From Actinia tenebrosa (taxonomy: Eukaryota > Cnidaria > Anthozoa > Actiniaria > Actiniidae), in contig NW_022261360.1 in the NCBI RefSeq assembly GCF_009602425.1, positions 212,656 to 276,655 on the forward strand: a stretch of DNA of 64,000 nt, written 5' to 3'. Of the stretch, positions 11,901-32,727 are shown in pieces (position 1 is the stretch's first letter; every line of letters starts with the position of its first letter). The translations under genes and the position numbers were made by a program. The notes beneath the pieces are model-generated. The model worked only from the letters and a program-made list of their open reading frames with translations, was not told the DNA's origin and did no database searches.

Positions 11901-12103
11901 ATAATCTAGAAACTTTAGTAATCTCTGTCTTTAAATCTGCGATCGAACTTTCCTTCGCTATTACGAGCTGTATCGATAAACAACACGTGAAATAAAATGC
12001 TTATGAGGTACTTTTAACTGCTAAGCAAGGTTATACTTACCATAAACCTGTGGATTTTATTTAAAGTGACTTTTAAGACAACGTCTTGATCTTTAGCAGC
12101 CAT
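5981..12103 (-). CDS. Unrecognised 1369-aa nuclear-type protein with ubiquitin-like N-terminus
   Basis: Exons (transcript order): 12103-12041, 11967-11879, 11368-11265, 11175-9544, 8854-8681, 8401-6818, 6652-6476, 6267-5981. The sum is 4110 nt, all phases agree, and introns are GT-AG. Residues 1-85 (MAAKDQDVVLKVTLNKIHRF start, then SSIADLKTEITK and YKVGRLLKEGDSILAY) look like a small beta-grasp domain, as in coilin or Dnt1-like N-termini; this is a weak match. The rest is low complexity: Glu/Lys/Ser-rich, with many basic runs such as KKKKKK, PPKKLK and RRKRKL that would act as nuclear signals. A conserved-looking C-terminal tail ends LDELLDNDSVWD. Likely nuclear or nucleolar scaffold. I do not recognise an orthologue, and the function is unknown. 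The donor at 8680 (AAG/GTATCT) is needed; reading past it meets a stop at 8556. Confidence 0.75.
9380..9470 (+). repeat. Possible SINE tail fragment
   Basis: Lies in intron 4 of the 1369-aa gene. Contains AACTTCTAAATTC and a preceding pyrimidine-rich TTTTTCCTTCCTTC, both shared with the SINE-related sequence at 51745-51900. Too diverged for a firm call. Confidence 0.3.
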
Positions 12104-13244
12104 GTTGTTCGTCTGCACGTGGATAGTGAATCTGACAAGTAGGGGATTAACCGCTGACCCAAGGAACTTCCTTCCCTCCCACTTTTCGTTCATTCCTTCC
12201 TTCCTTTCTTTCTTCTTTTCCTTTCTTCTTTCCTTCATCCCCTCCATCCTTCAACTAGTACCTTTATTCCTTCTTTTAGTTCTTTGGTTCATTCAGTTTT
12301 CAAATAAATCGATTGTATTCCATTCATAGTCTAACAAAAACTGGGTCGCTAAAATACTAAGGGTTTGGGAACTAGCAGTGACTGCATTCAAAAAAAATTA
12401 AATTAAATTGGCAGTTTTAGTTCCACTCGTTCCTCTCTTATCTTCGTTCTCATATTACGCTATTTTCCCAGAATTTTCCAACACATTTATTGCAAACTTT
12501 TCTTGTCGCTCAACGTTTCGCCGACATCATATACTTCTAGTGAGATGCAATATATATAAGAGGTCGTCCATTTGACTATAATACACTTTTTAGTTTTCAT
12601 AAACCCATCCCACATGGAAAGGAATGAGTATGCGTTCAAAACCATCAGCTTCACAACCAAGATTTTTGATTATGGTGGTCATAGCAAGGGGTTAATCATC
12701 TACGGTCTAGGGGCCGACTAACTTCTCCCTTAGGCTTCGGCCGAGCTTCCTGATCAGTCTGTAAATCTCTGGATAGCGGTGTCGGAGTCGAAATCTCCGG
12801 CTTAGCCGTAAATGCTTCGCGCTGCCATACGACGGTTCAGCACTCGATGTCTGGAAGTATGGTCCTTTTTTAATGAATCAAAAGGTAAAAAACCCAAAAT
12901 CATGTTTCCATAGCAGATAACCTTTGAAATAATCCCAAATGGAAATGAGTGAGTAGTATGCCGGTTCAAAGCCGGCACAATCAAGACTTTTGAGTTTTCT
13001 GGTCAACAGAAACAGAACAAATAATGGGAAAATGAGTGATCAAGGAGACGACAATCGATCTATTTAATCAATTATTAATGATTTTTCACTGCTGATTACA
13101 CAACCACTCATTTATTGGTTGTCAAGAAAAGGTACAAGCACTCTGTTACTATTCTTAATTCAAATTCTATTACATAGTTGGTATAAAAATACTTATAGAA
13201 ATAACAAAATACAGATTTATAAATTTATTATATATGCAAGAATT
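12104..13244. other. Spacer between 1369-aa gene and PINCH
   Basis: A pyrimidine tract rich in TTCC/TTTC lies at about 12160-12290, in the promoter side of the minus-strand gene. Two diverged direct repeats of about 70 bp (near 12605-12680 and 12930-13005; both contain GGAAA..GAGT, a GTTCAAA block and CAA.ATTTTTGA) bracket a G+C-richer segment. No supported gene. Confidence 0.5.
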
Positions 13245-16200
13245 TTAAGCTCTCTTGGTGGGACTGGTTTGCTGTTCTGCTCTCTTCAACCTCTTTTTCA
13301 ATTCCATAGGCATTTTCTCGTAACATTTCTTGCAGAGCGGCTGATTGTCAAACTCGTGAAATTTACTCCTAGAAAAAAAATGTTAACCCAGAAAGAGTTT
13401 AATCAATGTTTAAACAAGACTTATGTTACACTATGCTTTAAGCGTCATGCGTAAAGGATTATGGGATATTATGGGGCACTGTGTTCAACGTATAGCTTTA
13501 TCGCGGTAAGTTAAGGTGATCGTTGAGCAAAAGATGGTTCATGTGCTTGGCGCTTAACGCAATAGATAGCAGGAAGCATCAATCCTTGAAAGTAAAACTG
13601 GTCCATCGCATGTTAATCCCCGTCCACCCACAGACTATTACCGCGATTGAGAAGATCAGCAATACTTACTTTAAAGTGAGCGGTATGCTGCACCCAATGC
13701 AGGTAAAATGCTGCACACACCAGCACTTGTTCAGGGCATTCACAACTGAAAAGAATTATTAACGAACCATCAGTACTCGCTACGACAGTATAAATAATAA
13801 TAAATCATAATAATAATGATAATTGATAAATAATATTAATAAATAGTGAATCGACTTTATTGAGATTGACACTTGACAGTTGCAACTAAGCACCGATAAA
13901 CTTTTACCCTCTATGTCTAACGTCTATAAATGGGACGTGAAGGCCATTCTACATGGTTATTCTACCCAGTATAGCAACTACCGCCGTGAAATAGTGATTT
14001 GATCAATGTATTTGAATTAGTTTAGAGAAACATCACGACGCACGGCACGGTACAGAACTGTTGAAAATTATGAAAGAAAGGTGCGTGCGCAATTGATGTC
14101 CATCCAGTTAAAAATGTTTGGATCTAAAGCCCTAGAGTTCGGCTGGTGCGTCTGCAAAGTTCATGTTACTATAGTTTACATAAATTATATCAATCAAATA
14201 GTTCTTTACTCACCATCACCACTGATAGCTTTGTTGCATTCAAAACAGATGTCACCGTACAACTGGAGGAAAAGATGAACACGATCACTATTTGTATTGA
14301 CATTGTTGTTATCCTAGAACTCGGGACTAAGTTATATCCTTGCATTTGTTTTTCCTGTCATCTCCGGTGTTTATCAATGTGTTCAGTCAAAGAAGGATTA
14401 ATTAAGTATTTTGTTTTTAGTACAAACCTCATTGAAGTGTGTTTCACAGTACGCCAGACCTTTGCGCTCGTAGTAACGGTGACCATAGAATGGTTTTTCG
14501 CATTTTGCGCACACGAAATGCTAAAGGAAAACAAGGAATGAATACGTTAAAAGTTTTGAAAGAAAATAAAGAAGAAAGAAACAAAGAAGAAAGGAAGGAA
14601 GAAAAGAAAGAGGAAGGAAAGAGAGAACAGCAGGAAAGGATGAAGTATATAAAAAATAAAAGGAAAGGAAGGAACAATAAAGAAAGAAAAGAACGTGTGA
14701 AGAAATCAAATAACAAACAAAGGTTGTAATGTTTTCTTTACCTCGACATGCCAGGCTTTTCCAAGAGCATGAACCACACGATCTTCAACAGGACGTCTGT
14801 TCAGTACAAATGGGAGTTTAGATGTCTATATGTATTTATTGAATGGCTGAAGGGTTGTCACCAGGACGTACCTGCATGCTCCACAAATAGGCGTTCCCAT
14901 CATGTCATGGCAACGAAGGCAGTACAATTCAGTATCTTTCTTACGGCAAAGATGATCAAGTTCCTTGCTGTCAATACCAAACAGACCATGACAGTTATAA
15001 ATCATTCACTTAATGGGATGTTTAACAAGAGGATACAAGTTTTTATCAAGGACACTGGAAAAGGGGAAATGGAAATTGAAAGGAAGTAGAAAGGAAGGAA
15101 GAGAGAAGTGTTTTTTTTTTTGTTTTTTGTTTTTGAAAACTGGATCCCTTTTTAAGGGCATGCAACATAAGCAAGACTTAAAAATGGAAAGCTGTAGAAG
15201 CCGAGACTTTGGGATTAAGAGAAAGGCAGTAGATGAAAAGTTACACTTACCCACAACAGAAGCAGTTGTAATGCCAAGGATGAACAGGCTCCCCCATGTA
15301 CATTATATGTTCTCCCTCGGGGATATAAGTGCTGACAAAATGAAATCATTGTCATTAGAAATATATAGAGTAAAATATATAACCTTTAAATTTAGGAATA
15401 CTAGACTGCAAGCAATTCCTTTCTTCTTGTTCATTGTTTGATGTTTGCTTGGGTTCCTTTTGTGAAGCAAGAAATAGTAGCCAGTCGAATACTCCTAACA
15501 TCCCTCACCAAGGCATAGACTACTATTAGACTACTATTCCTCACTTGGCAGAATGAACCAAAGTAAATATCAAATGGTGGTAAAGACTACTTTTAGTTTA
15601 TGACTTACTGGCATTTCCTGCACACATACCGACCAGTTTCTAAAAGCAAACAATACTTTATAAGTTTCTGATGATTAGATGAGGTCTTCTTACAATGAAT
15701 CAATACTTACTCTTAGTCTTCTCATCAGCATTACACTTCTTGCACAATGCCCTATAAGAGAATCATCTATTTAATCAGGAAATATAGGCCTTTATTTCAA
15801 CAAAGAATGACCAATGTTAGAACTTCTTTCTTCAATACAAACTGACCTTCCGGCATTCTTTACAAAACCAGAGTCAGCAAGACCAGCACCACATATTTCA
15901 CATAGAAAACAATTTGGATGCCAATTGGCTTGCATGGCCTTGATCACACGACCAATCACAAACTTACCTATAAAACAATTTAGTATTAGTATATAGTTTG
16001 CAACAAAATAAAATAAAACTACAGTACATTTCAAATTTAACATATACTTACGGCACTGCTTGCAGCATGGGGCAAAGAGGGTCTGAAAATCATGCTCACA
16101 GAAACGTCTTCCATCATACTAATAACAAAAATTAATAATATAATATTAACAAAATGAAGTTGAACATATTTCTTATTTACCAAGCAAAGAACATGAGCTA

Positions 16201-17045
16201 AAATAATCACAAGTGAGTAACGTTACCTCATAGAATAAACCATCAGGAAATGGCTGAAAACACTGAACACAACTGTATAAGAAGAGATGAAAATCACTTA
16301 GATTAGTGGAAAAATGACTGACCGTAGGGCTCTCCCCTAGTGGGTTTGTACCTCAAGAGGATAAGGTGTGGTGAATGCTTGAAATTCCTTTACTTATACA
16401 GACACCAAAACATATGACAAACTTTAGTTTTTCTTTGGCTTAAGACAGAAAAATTATTGAATGATTTAATGACCTAAGAACATTAGAAGTTCATTCATCT
16501 TATTCATATGTTACAAATCATTATGATGAATAAATTTATTAAGATATTAATAAACTTGTATATGTGACTTGATGTACATCTACTAGTTCATAAAAGAGAA
16601 GATACGATTTATTTTCTCTCTCTTGAGATGTAAATCTAAACATATATACATCGAATGAGGGATAGAAATGCGTAATATGTAGGGTTTCACACTAATTATT
16701 AGCGAAGTAAAACTTTTATTATTATTCCCATCAGATCAAATAGACAATACATTACTTCTTTACCAATAACGCATTGTAAACCTAAAGAAAGGTTTAAAAA
16801 GCCATTTATTGCCCTAAATATTTTATATTATGAGCACTCATATACTTTTAGAGGATAAAGGAAAGTTCAAGGAAGGAAGAAGATGTTCTAAAATCAAGAG
16901 AGAAGTCATACAAGTTTACTCACACGAAGCATCTTTCGTGAAGGATTTGTCCATTTGAGTTGACCATTCGCTCGTCTACGCCAAATCCTTCATGACAAAC
17001 AGCACAAATCGCTGTACTAAGGCCAATATTTGACCGTCCCGACAT
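13245..17045 (-). CDS. LIMS1: PINCH (LIMS family) five-LIM adaptor, 333 aa
   Basis: Exons: 17045-16924, 16272-16227, 16118-16052, 15967-15847, 15751-15711, 15639-15609, 15331-15251, 14967-14872, 14796-14742, 14520-14428, 14262-14214, 13745-13670, 13368-13245. The total is 1002 nt, with all phases consistent. The product matches vertebrate PINCH along its length: first LIM ([23 protein letters not shown]), [64 protein letters not shown] and a basic tail [15 protein letters not shown] binds the ankyrin repeats of integrin-linked kinase through LIM1 and, with parvin, forms the IPP complex at integrin adhesions. LIM cysteines and histidines look complete in all five domains. One gene for the LIMS1/LIMS2 pair is expected outside vertebrates. 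Thirteen exons for 333 aa, several of 31-55 nt, is an unusually fine split. Confidence 0.95.
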
Positions 17046-18277
17046 TATTTCTTGGACAGGCATCGAGCAAGCGAGAAGAAGCGAACAGATTTGAAGACAA
17101 ACTGAGTCAACAAACGACTTCGTCCAAAGTAATTCTTCCTTACCTCAGACTACCACAGGAACCCCAATTTCAGCTGATCACAGATGACTAGTCGACCGTG
17201 CCCACTATCGTCCGGTCGATATGCAAGGGTTAATGTATTTGGGAAATAGTCGTGTAAAATATGAGATGAGTGTGAATCCAGGGGGGTGCATGATGTGGCA
17301 ATATTTGTCCCACGGAGTCAGTACGTACTTGCCACGCACCTATCTACTTTACCTTCTCAGAAAATTTAACCCACGTACTGACAATTATTTGCACCGCATA
17401 TAATCACCCATAACTTTGACGGTGCGCAATCAGTAAAGAACCCGCCGAAGATTAAAATAAGGCCAAAAATTATAGGAAAAGTTATTACTGGAAAAAAGCT
17501 GAACCAAATCTTTAGATGAGATCATAGCCTATCCCCACGCACTCCTAGTGGTGACAGAGGAAGCAAGCGCGCTAAAAATGAATGAACAAAATTCGATCAA
17601 TATTTACTTTTTCAACTCTTTGTTCAAACCATTCGCTTCCCACGTCTGGGCTTAATCAGTTCGTGTGAGTGGGGAAAAATCCCGTAGCCGTACCGTTTCG
17701 ACTTACCGTACCCGTAACTACGCATAGTCATTTCTATGTTACGGCATGTCATTGTACTGTACGCGCTGTACCGTAGTCAGTACCGTATGTTTCTCCCTCA
17801 CACGAAAGCTCAAGTTTTTAAGAGAATTTTTGTTTGGTCACGCACGAAGAAACATGCTACACGCTTCGCGAAATGCGTCGTGTGACACCTGTCAGGTTTT
17901 CCCAGCAAGATACTGTTGACCCCATGCAAAGTTACCTCCCTTTATTGGAAAATCATCATCGATATTCAAGACTAAAAGAAAACGCGAACAATTTCTGAAA
18001 CATTCGCACAAGCAGTGCAACACTTTATCTATTTGGCATATAATTACTATAAAATTACATATTTGAATATCATAAGAACATCATTTCATCGATCGCTCCA
18101 GCCAGCTGGATCAAAGCCTTAAAATTATGATAAAAATTATGAATTTTCTTGCATGATCAAAATTGGTAGATAATCAAGATTGACAAATGTTTTATGGTAT
18201 AAATTTGCGTATGTTCAGTTTAAATATATTGCGTTGACTTTTGTTCCGGTTTAGCATAGTTAATATTAACTATGGGT
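17046..18277. other. Spacer between PINCH and KLF
   Basis: Upstream region of PINCH and 3' flank of the KLF gene. At about 17685-17790 the heptamer TACCGTA and variants recur several times in both orientations. No gene supported. Confidence 0.5.
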
Positions 18278-19006
18278 TTAGAAAAACATTGGATTGGTAG
18301 GCTTAGCCATGTTTTCTTTGAAAGAAGTTGAGTGTGTCTTGCAGTGTTTGGTAAGGTGATCACTTCGCATAAACCTCTTGCTACATATCTTACACACGTA
18401 TCTTTTTTCGCCAGTATGAGTCCTGTAGTGGCGCGCAAGCTCATCCGATCGGGCAAATTTCTTTTCGCATCGAATCCAAGTGCATTGGAAAGGTCTTTCT
18501 CCAGTGTGGGTTCGAAGATGGGCTTTAAGGTGACTGCTTTTCCCATAAGTTTTACTGCAGCCATCATAATGGCAGGAATGAATCTTCTTTACGTCTCCCT
18601 TAGATCTTCTCGTAGTATTTCGCCTCGGATGTTTTGTTTTCACTTCGGTAGCGTTGCTAGAAGGTGTGGCGTAAACGTACTTGGAATTCAGTCGATGCGT
18701 AACTCGATCTCTTTCCTGACAAGTGCTATGAGCAAGGCCTTCTTCTTTTGAATAGCTGAACAAATCTTTCTCGGTCATGATCGGTGGATTGGGTGAAGAC
18801 AGTATGGTCTGTGTATCCAAACCATCGCACTCTTGATCCAAAGACACTAAAACTCTAGCGACCATCACCAGTGCAGAGGTGTGTTCGATTTGTCTCCGAG
18901 CAGGAGGAGATTTTGGCAAAAAAGATTTGGACAGATCTAGTAAACATCGAGCTGCGGCGATAGTGTCCAGTGCGGTGGAGTTCGAACCAGAAAATATATT
19001 AGCCAT
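18278..19006 (-). CDS. Krüppel-like factor of the KLF9/13/16 group, intronless, 242 aa
   Basis: ATG at 19006, stop at 18278. Three C-terminal C2H2 fingers in the KLF arrangement: [20 protein letters not shown], then [20 protein letters not shown], then [17 protein letters not shown], joined by TGERPF and TGEKRY linkers. The DNA-contact residues (KHA, RER, RHK-type positions) are those expected for GC/CACCC-box binding. Near the N-terminus [14 protein letters not shown] resembles the Sin3-interaction helix of KLF9/10/11/13/16 (AAxCL), which supports a repressor role. A basic patch ([14 protein letters not shown]) precedes the fingers. The gene lies head-to-head with UPF1, 2.0 kb apart. The exact paralogue cannot be fixed by eye. 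Confidence 0.9.
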   Translation of the reverse strand: MANIFSGSNSTALDTIAAARCLLDLSKSFLPKSPPARRQIEHTSALVMVARVLVSLDQECDGLDTQTILSSPNPPIMTEKDLFSYSKEEGLAHSTCQERDRVTHRLNSKYVYATPSSNATEVKTKHPRRNTTRRSKGDVKKIHSCHYDGCSKTYGKSSHLKAHLRTHTGERPFQCTWIRCEKKFARSDELARHYRTHTGEKRYVCKICSKRFMRSDHLTKHCKTHSTSFKENMAKPTNPMFF

Positions 19007-20831
19007 AGTAGAAAAACGTATGAAAAGACAAAATCCTTCGTGTGTTTGTAGTCGTTCAGAAGTCTCAGGAGATCAACGATAATATCCTTATTCTTTCCTC
19101 TTGTTGCATGCCCAGAAGGTAGAAGCGATCTTAATGGCAGATGCGTTGCATTGCGCTACTTTTTCTGTTCAATGCGAACAATAGGTTGGTTCCGTTTATA
19201 GTAGGCGTGTAAACTGATTGGACCAGTCGGCGTAATTTATGCACTCATCACCCACGTGCTGTAATATTACCGGCAAAATAAAATAAAATTTCATGTCAGC
19301 TATGTTTTTCTTGGCTAATTATTTTACCATGTAAAAAGACTTTCGTGCTATTCATCATCGACAAGTTTTCCAGTGCAAGAACAAGGCGATCACGATAACA
19401 CGAAGCGGAGTCATAATACTGTTTTCATTTAAATGCATGAATTTAATGAAGTTAATTTATTCTTAACAAGCCACGCGTGAAAAAGGTAAACAAACCATTC
19501 CTAGAGGCTTCACTTTGAAACTATAATCCCCCTGAACTACAGATATGACATCAATTGAAGGATCGCCAAAGACAATTTGTGCTAGCTTTATAAATCGATT
19601 GAAGGTGATATAAATTCACGTTAAGGTAGATGTTGGTCGGTACACGGACAAGTCAAGGTAACGCCTACTTGGGGTGCCTTATTTGAGATACTAATTATTA
19701 CAGGCTGAGAACTTGTTGAATGTAAACAATAGCTTCATTCAAGCATCGAAATCAAGCCACGTGCTGGCATTAGGTAACAGTTCTGTGTCCTTTTATTTCA
19801 GAAGCTATCTATTAAAATTGATAAACTTATGAAAATTACTATGGTAACGATGACTATTTTAGTAAGACAGTTTATATACTGCTCCTATTTTAGGAGTTAG
19901 GTTGTTCATTTTGCGATTTTTCGGCGAATAAATTTGTTGCATGTGAAGGTAGGGGGGCTTGGAGAGCGGTTACTGCATAGTTGATCAAGCGTAACTTCAG
20001 CGCGTGGTGTTAGGACATGCCCTAGCGAAGACAGCTGGACTGACTGTCAGTTATTATTAAATACTTCAACTTCAGGTATGAGGAAGGGGTCCATTGTTCT
20101 CTTAGTCGTTTCACTATATTTAATAGCTCCATAGCAACCACCTGTGAGAACTGATATTGCATCAGTTGAGTTCAGTCATTGTTAATTAATATAGTTCAGT
20201 AACAGGTACCTGTCTAGAGGAGGTGTGACACAGATGTTTTTTTTTTCATCTAGGGTAACAGTCAAGTGGCTTTCTTTACCATAAAATGAAAACATTTCCT
20301 GAGTGAAGTGGATCTATGGCTGCTCGCTAGTAAATACATGTATGCGGGAAATCAAATACCACAAAAATGCTAGATTTCTTAACTAATAGTCCAAATGAGC
20401 CGAGTGGAGGTGTGGTACCGACCCACTTCAGAGATTTCATTGTTATGAGCAACTAATACTTTGGATGAATAGGTTTTTGTCTAACTTAAAAATGGAAATA
20501 CTTCAAGATTGCCATAAGCTGCAGGACTCGCTGTGTTTCAAACAAATGGCGTAACAACAGCTAAAAGTCTTATTTGCGCTCGTGAACTGCAACCGAAATT
20601 TTACGCATCGACTGCATTGACTACTTGAATGTTTACGTTTTGATAAAAACTTATAATTCTTGATTCGATTCCGTGTAAAGAAATCATACTAGTTATCGTC
20701 ATAATCGCGAGTTAAAGGAGTTTTGATTAATAAATTTATTAATTAATATTGATTTTCGCAAATTTATGTATTTTACCACAGGGATCCCATCCCAAAGTTT
20801 CGCTAATGAAATACGAACTTTTTCCGAACGT

Positions 20832-20851
20832 TTTCCGAACAATTTCGGAAA
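20832..20851. promoter_or_regulatory. Inverted TTTCCGAA motif near UPF1 promoter
   Basis: TTTCCGAA at 20832-20839 and TTCGGAAA at 20844-20851, separated by four bases. A further direct copy (TTTTTCCGAAC) lies just upstream. It sits about 160 bp before the UPF1 ATG, on the promoter side. Could be a dimeric factor site; no factor assigned. Confidence 0.35.
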
Positions 20852-20910
20852 GGGTTTTTTCCCTCGTGTGTTCGGGTCGCGGATTGCGAAACCGTCCACG
20901 AAAAACACAC

Positions 20911-20921
20911 GCCATCTTGGC
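20911..20921 (-). promoter_or_regulatory. YY1-like element GCCATCTTGG
   Basis: GCCATCTTGG, the reverse complement of the AAGATGGC core that YY1-type zinc fingers bind near transcription starts of housekeeping genes. It lies about 90 bp upstream of the UPF1 ATG. Match by motif only. Confidence 0.4.
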
Positions 20922-21011
20922 TGGCCACGTTATTTAGGATTTTAAAAAACTATTCCGGTTTCTACGTTTGCTCTGAAATTACGAAGAAAACATCGCTATT
21001 TTTCCTGAGAA

Positions 21012-29949
<8,938 letters not shown>

Positions 29950-32727
29950 ATCTGCTACTTGAAAAGCAGCAGTAAGGTGGCTCACTACCATCAGAGTGAC
30001 CTTACCCATGACAACCTCCCGGTTGTGTCATGGTAACAAGAATGCTGCAGTGTTTCCATCAGCATGTCTCCATAACAATTCCTGGAAATGACAATGATGT
30101 GGTAAAGTTGACACAAGTTGTCTTGTGTTGTACTTGACCACTAAATGGAATGCTATCTTATCAGACAGACAGGCAAATAACAACAATAATAGCAATGAAG
30201 CAATAACTGTCAGTAACAAGGCTTGAACATGTACCTTTAAAACTAAAATGGGCACTTATTTGAACAGTACTCAACCTCTGTACGTTCATGATAAAGAATA
30301 CTTGAAGCTCATAAAGTGTCCATTTATGATCATGCTACAGATATCATCAGTTAGTTCAAAGGTGCATATTTGAAATAAGTAGAATAATCAGCACACTTTC
30401 AGTCAATGTGCTTTGCCTTTTCTTACCAAGTTTGTTAGAAAATTGATGTGTTTGTATGCAAAGTGCTCTGCTTCCCAACCTTTTATAGTTAGGATTTGTG
30501 ATGACCACAAGTTCAAATTTTAAGTTGATTATAACTGCTTCACAATCAAGCCATGAACAATGATAGATAGCTGAGTGTCAATTTGGAAAGAGGTCAAATG
30601 GATATTGTTTTTGGAGTTAAACTTAACTCTACCAGATGCCTACTTCATCAATGTACTCAATAACATTTTTACTTTATATGTTTTACACGGTCACATGAAG
30701 GCAGCCATGTTGGATGATGTTCTGCCCACCAACATGGCAGTTGTCATGGAATTTTGTAAAACCTCGTCTCTCTTTACTACAGAGGTTACAGATCTCACCA
30801 TTAGACAAACAACAATACAGTACTCTATAAATGCGAATAACATTTAATGATCAATAATAATATAATTTCTCTGCTTGAAACACCTTGTTTGCCAAGATGT
30901 TGTATGCAGGGTTTTCTCACTTGCATAATATCTGCTTCACTGCAAACATGTATCCCTACTCACATCGCTGACGGTTTCTTAGTTAACTCACTAATGCATA
31001 ATAGTTATTAATGCTGTAAAATATGGATAGAATCATCATTTCTTGGAAGATGCTGGTAGTTTGGATAGGAAAACAAGTTACCATTGGACACATTTTCATT
31101 ATTAGATAGATTAACTAGTTACAAATCCAAATCTGTCAAAATGATCCCAACTGACTTAGGTCAGCCCCAAATTTGTTTCAGGATTAAATAAAATTCGATT
31201 TGGTTTTGACAGCACAGGTCACAAAAGTATGGCCACATTTACATGCTTTATCTGGTAAAACCAACCAGCTTTGCATCCAAATGTGTCAGCTTAACTTACA
31301 AAATATTGCTGGTCATACTTTTGTACGTCGTGCTAAGTAACGATAGTCTAAAATAAGTATATTGACAGATTTAAAAACACCAAATACATCTGGCCGTGGT
31401 TAATTTTTCACTTCTGCTGCATCAAAAAGAAAGATTCATGTACTTACTAAAAACGAAATGCACCACTGGTAATAATAATTGAAAGAGTAATAAACCTACA
31501 GTTCCTTCATTGTTTTTTCATCTAGTCTAATCTTATTTGTAATCCTCAGCTTTTCAAATGAATAAATTAAAATTAACATCATTACTCAAGTGTTTTTGAA
31601 TCTTTTCAGGTTATCTCCCACGGAAATTAATTTATGCTGCTCATTTGTTATATCTATTGTGACTCCTTCAGGCTAAAGATTCTGGAGATACTAAGGCAAC
31701 ATTTTCTTGCTTGCAATCAACAGTGTGGAGTCCTATTCATATTTCAAAACAATGTTATCTTGAATCTCCATTGTATCTATTCTCTGGTCAGAAGGGGGTT
31801 CAAGATGGTGGAATTCCGTCTTTAGCTTAACTAGAGTACAAACACTAAAAGTGTGCAACACTTTGCACTATTTAGTAGTAAATAGTGCTAATTAAACAAT
31901 AGAAAACAATAGGATTAGCATAATTTAGCAGTATTTAGTGGTATTTATGTTACACACTTATAGCGCTTGTCCTCTAATATATAATTTATGTTTATGTTCA
32001 TGTTTCTTCACTCCAGGCATCTCCATGCCAACAATGTCAGCCCAACTGAATTTTTGAGTTTACAGAAGTAAAAAAATTTAATACCTAGACACTTTGACGA
32101 ATTATGTAATGTAAATGATGGGCCAAAAATCAGGATTGCACCACCCGCAAAACAATGAAGCAAAAAGTATACAGTCCACATACTTATGTTTTCAAAAAGG
32201 TCTTCAATTTTTAAACATTTGTAACACATTTTGGCATGCCGTTCATTCAAAAATCAGAGGTACTTTTTTTCAATTAAATTATTTACAAAGAGAAAATATA
32301 TAAATCATACAAAGCTTTGTCATTTTGATAAATGCTACATTAGATGTAAAGATCAAACAAATCTATACAATCTTCACTTGTTAAAATTCTACTTTCTATA
32401 TAAATTATTTTAAATCTTTTTCTCGTATCACATTTACATCATGTATGAATCCATAAATACTAAATGCCAAGAATTTTTTTGGACTGCAAAAGTCCAAAAT
32501 TTTCTGATTTAAAACCATTATTATCAAAGGCTTGCTACTAAGCAATTCGCTGAATTTTATGACAATTTATTTGTCTATGCAGTGCTTTTTCATTGGTTAG
32601 GAAGCTTGTTAAGTTTGTGTTCTGTCTACCCAAGCTAGACCATAATGCACCTTGTCTGTCTAATGCTGGCTGTGTATTTTCATCCCCATCTGTAGAAAGT
32701 GAGTGAGGCTCATGAACAAAGTATTTC
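29950..32727. other. Convergent spacer UPF1 / OTUD7
   Basis: Tail-to-tail region, probably containing both 3' UTRs. Candidate AATAAA signals occur, for example near 31185. One TTAGTGCT-family MITE lies at 31832-31976. No further gene is supported; short open frames are not conserved-looking. Confidence 0.55.
31832..31976. mobile_element. TTAGTGCT-family MITE, copy with good ends
   Basis: Left end TAGAGTACAAACACTAAA and right end (reverse complement) TAGAGGACAAGCGCTATA match over about 30 bp through GTGTGCAACA/GTGTGTAACA. The interior carries ATTTAGTAGTAAATAGTGCT and AACAATAGAAAACAATA. It is the copy with the clearest inverted termini. Confidence 0.75.

Larger units (their letters stand above)
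19007..21011. other. Divergent intergenic region KLF / UPF1
   Basis: Two-kilobase spacer between divergent genes. Apart from the inverted TTTCCGAA motif and a YY1-like site near UPF1, I see no gene, repeat family or RNA. Confidence 0.55.

Noticed and set aside
14439-14729. Lys/Glu-rich plus-strand frame and its Phe/Leu/Ser-rich antisense
   Set aside because: Purine-rich AAAGGAAGG simple repeat in a PINCH intron.
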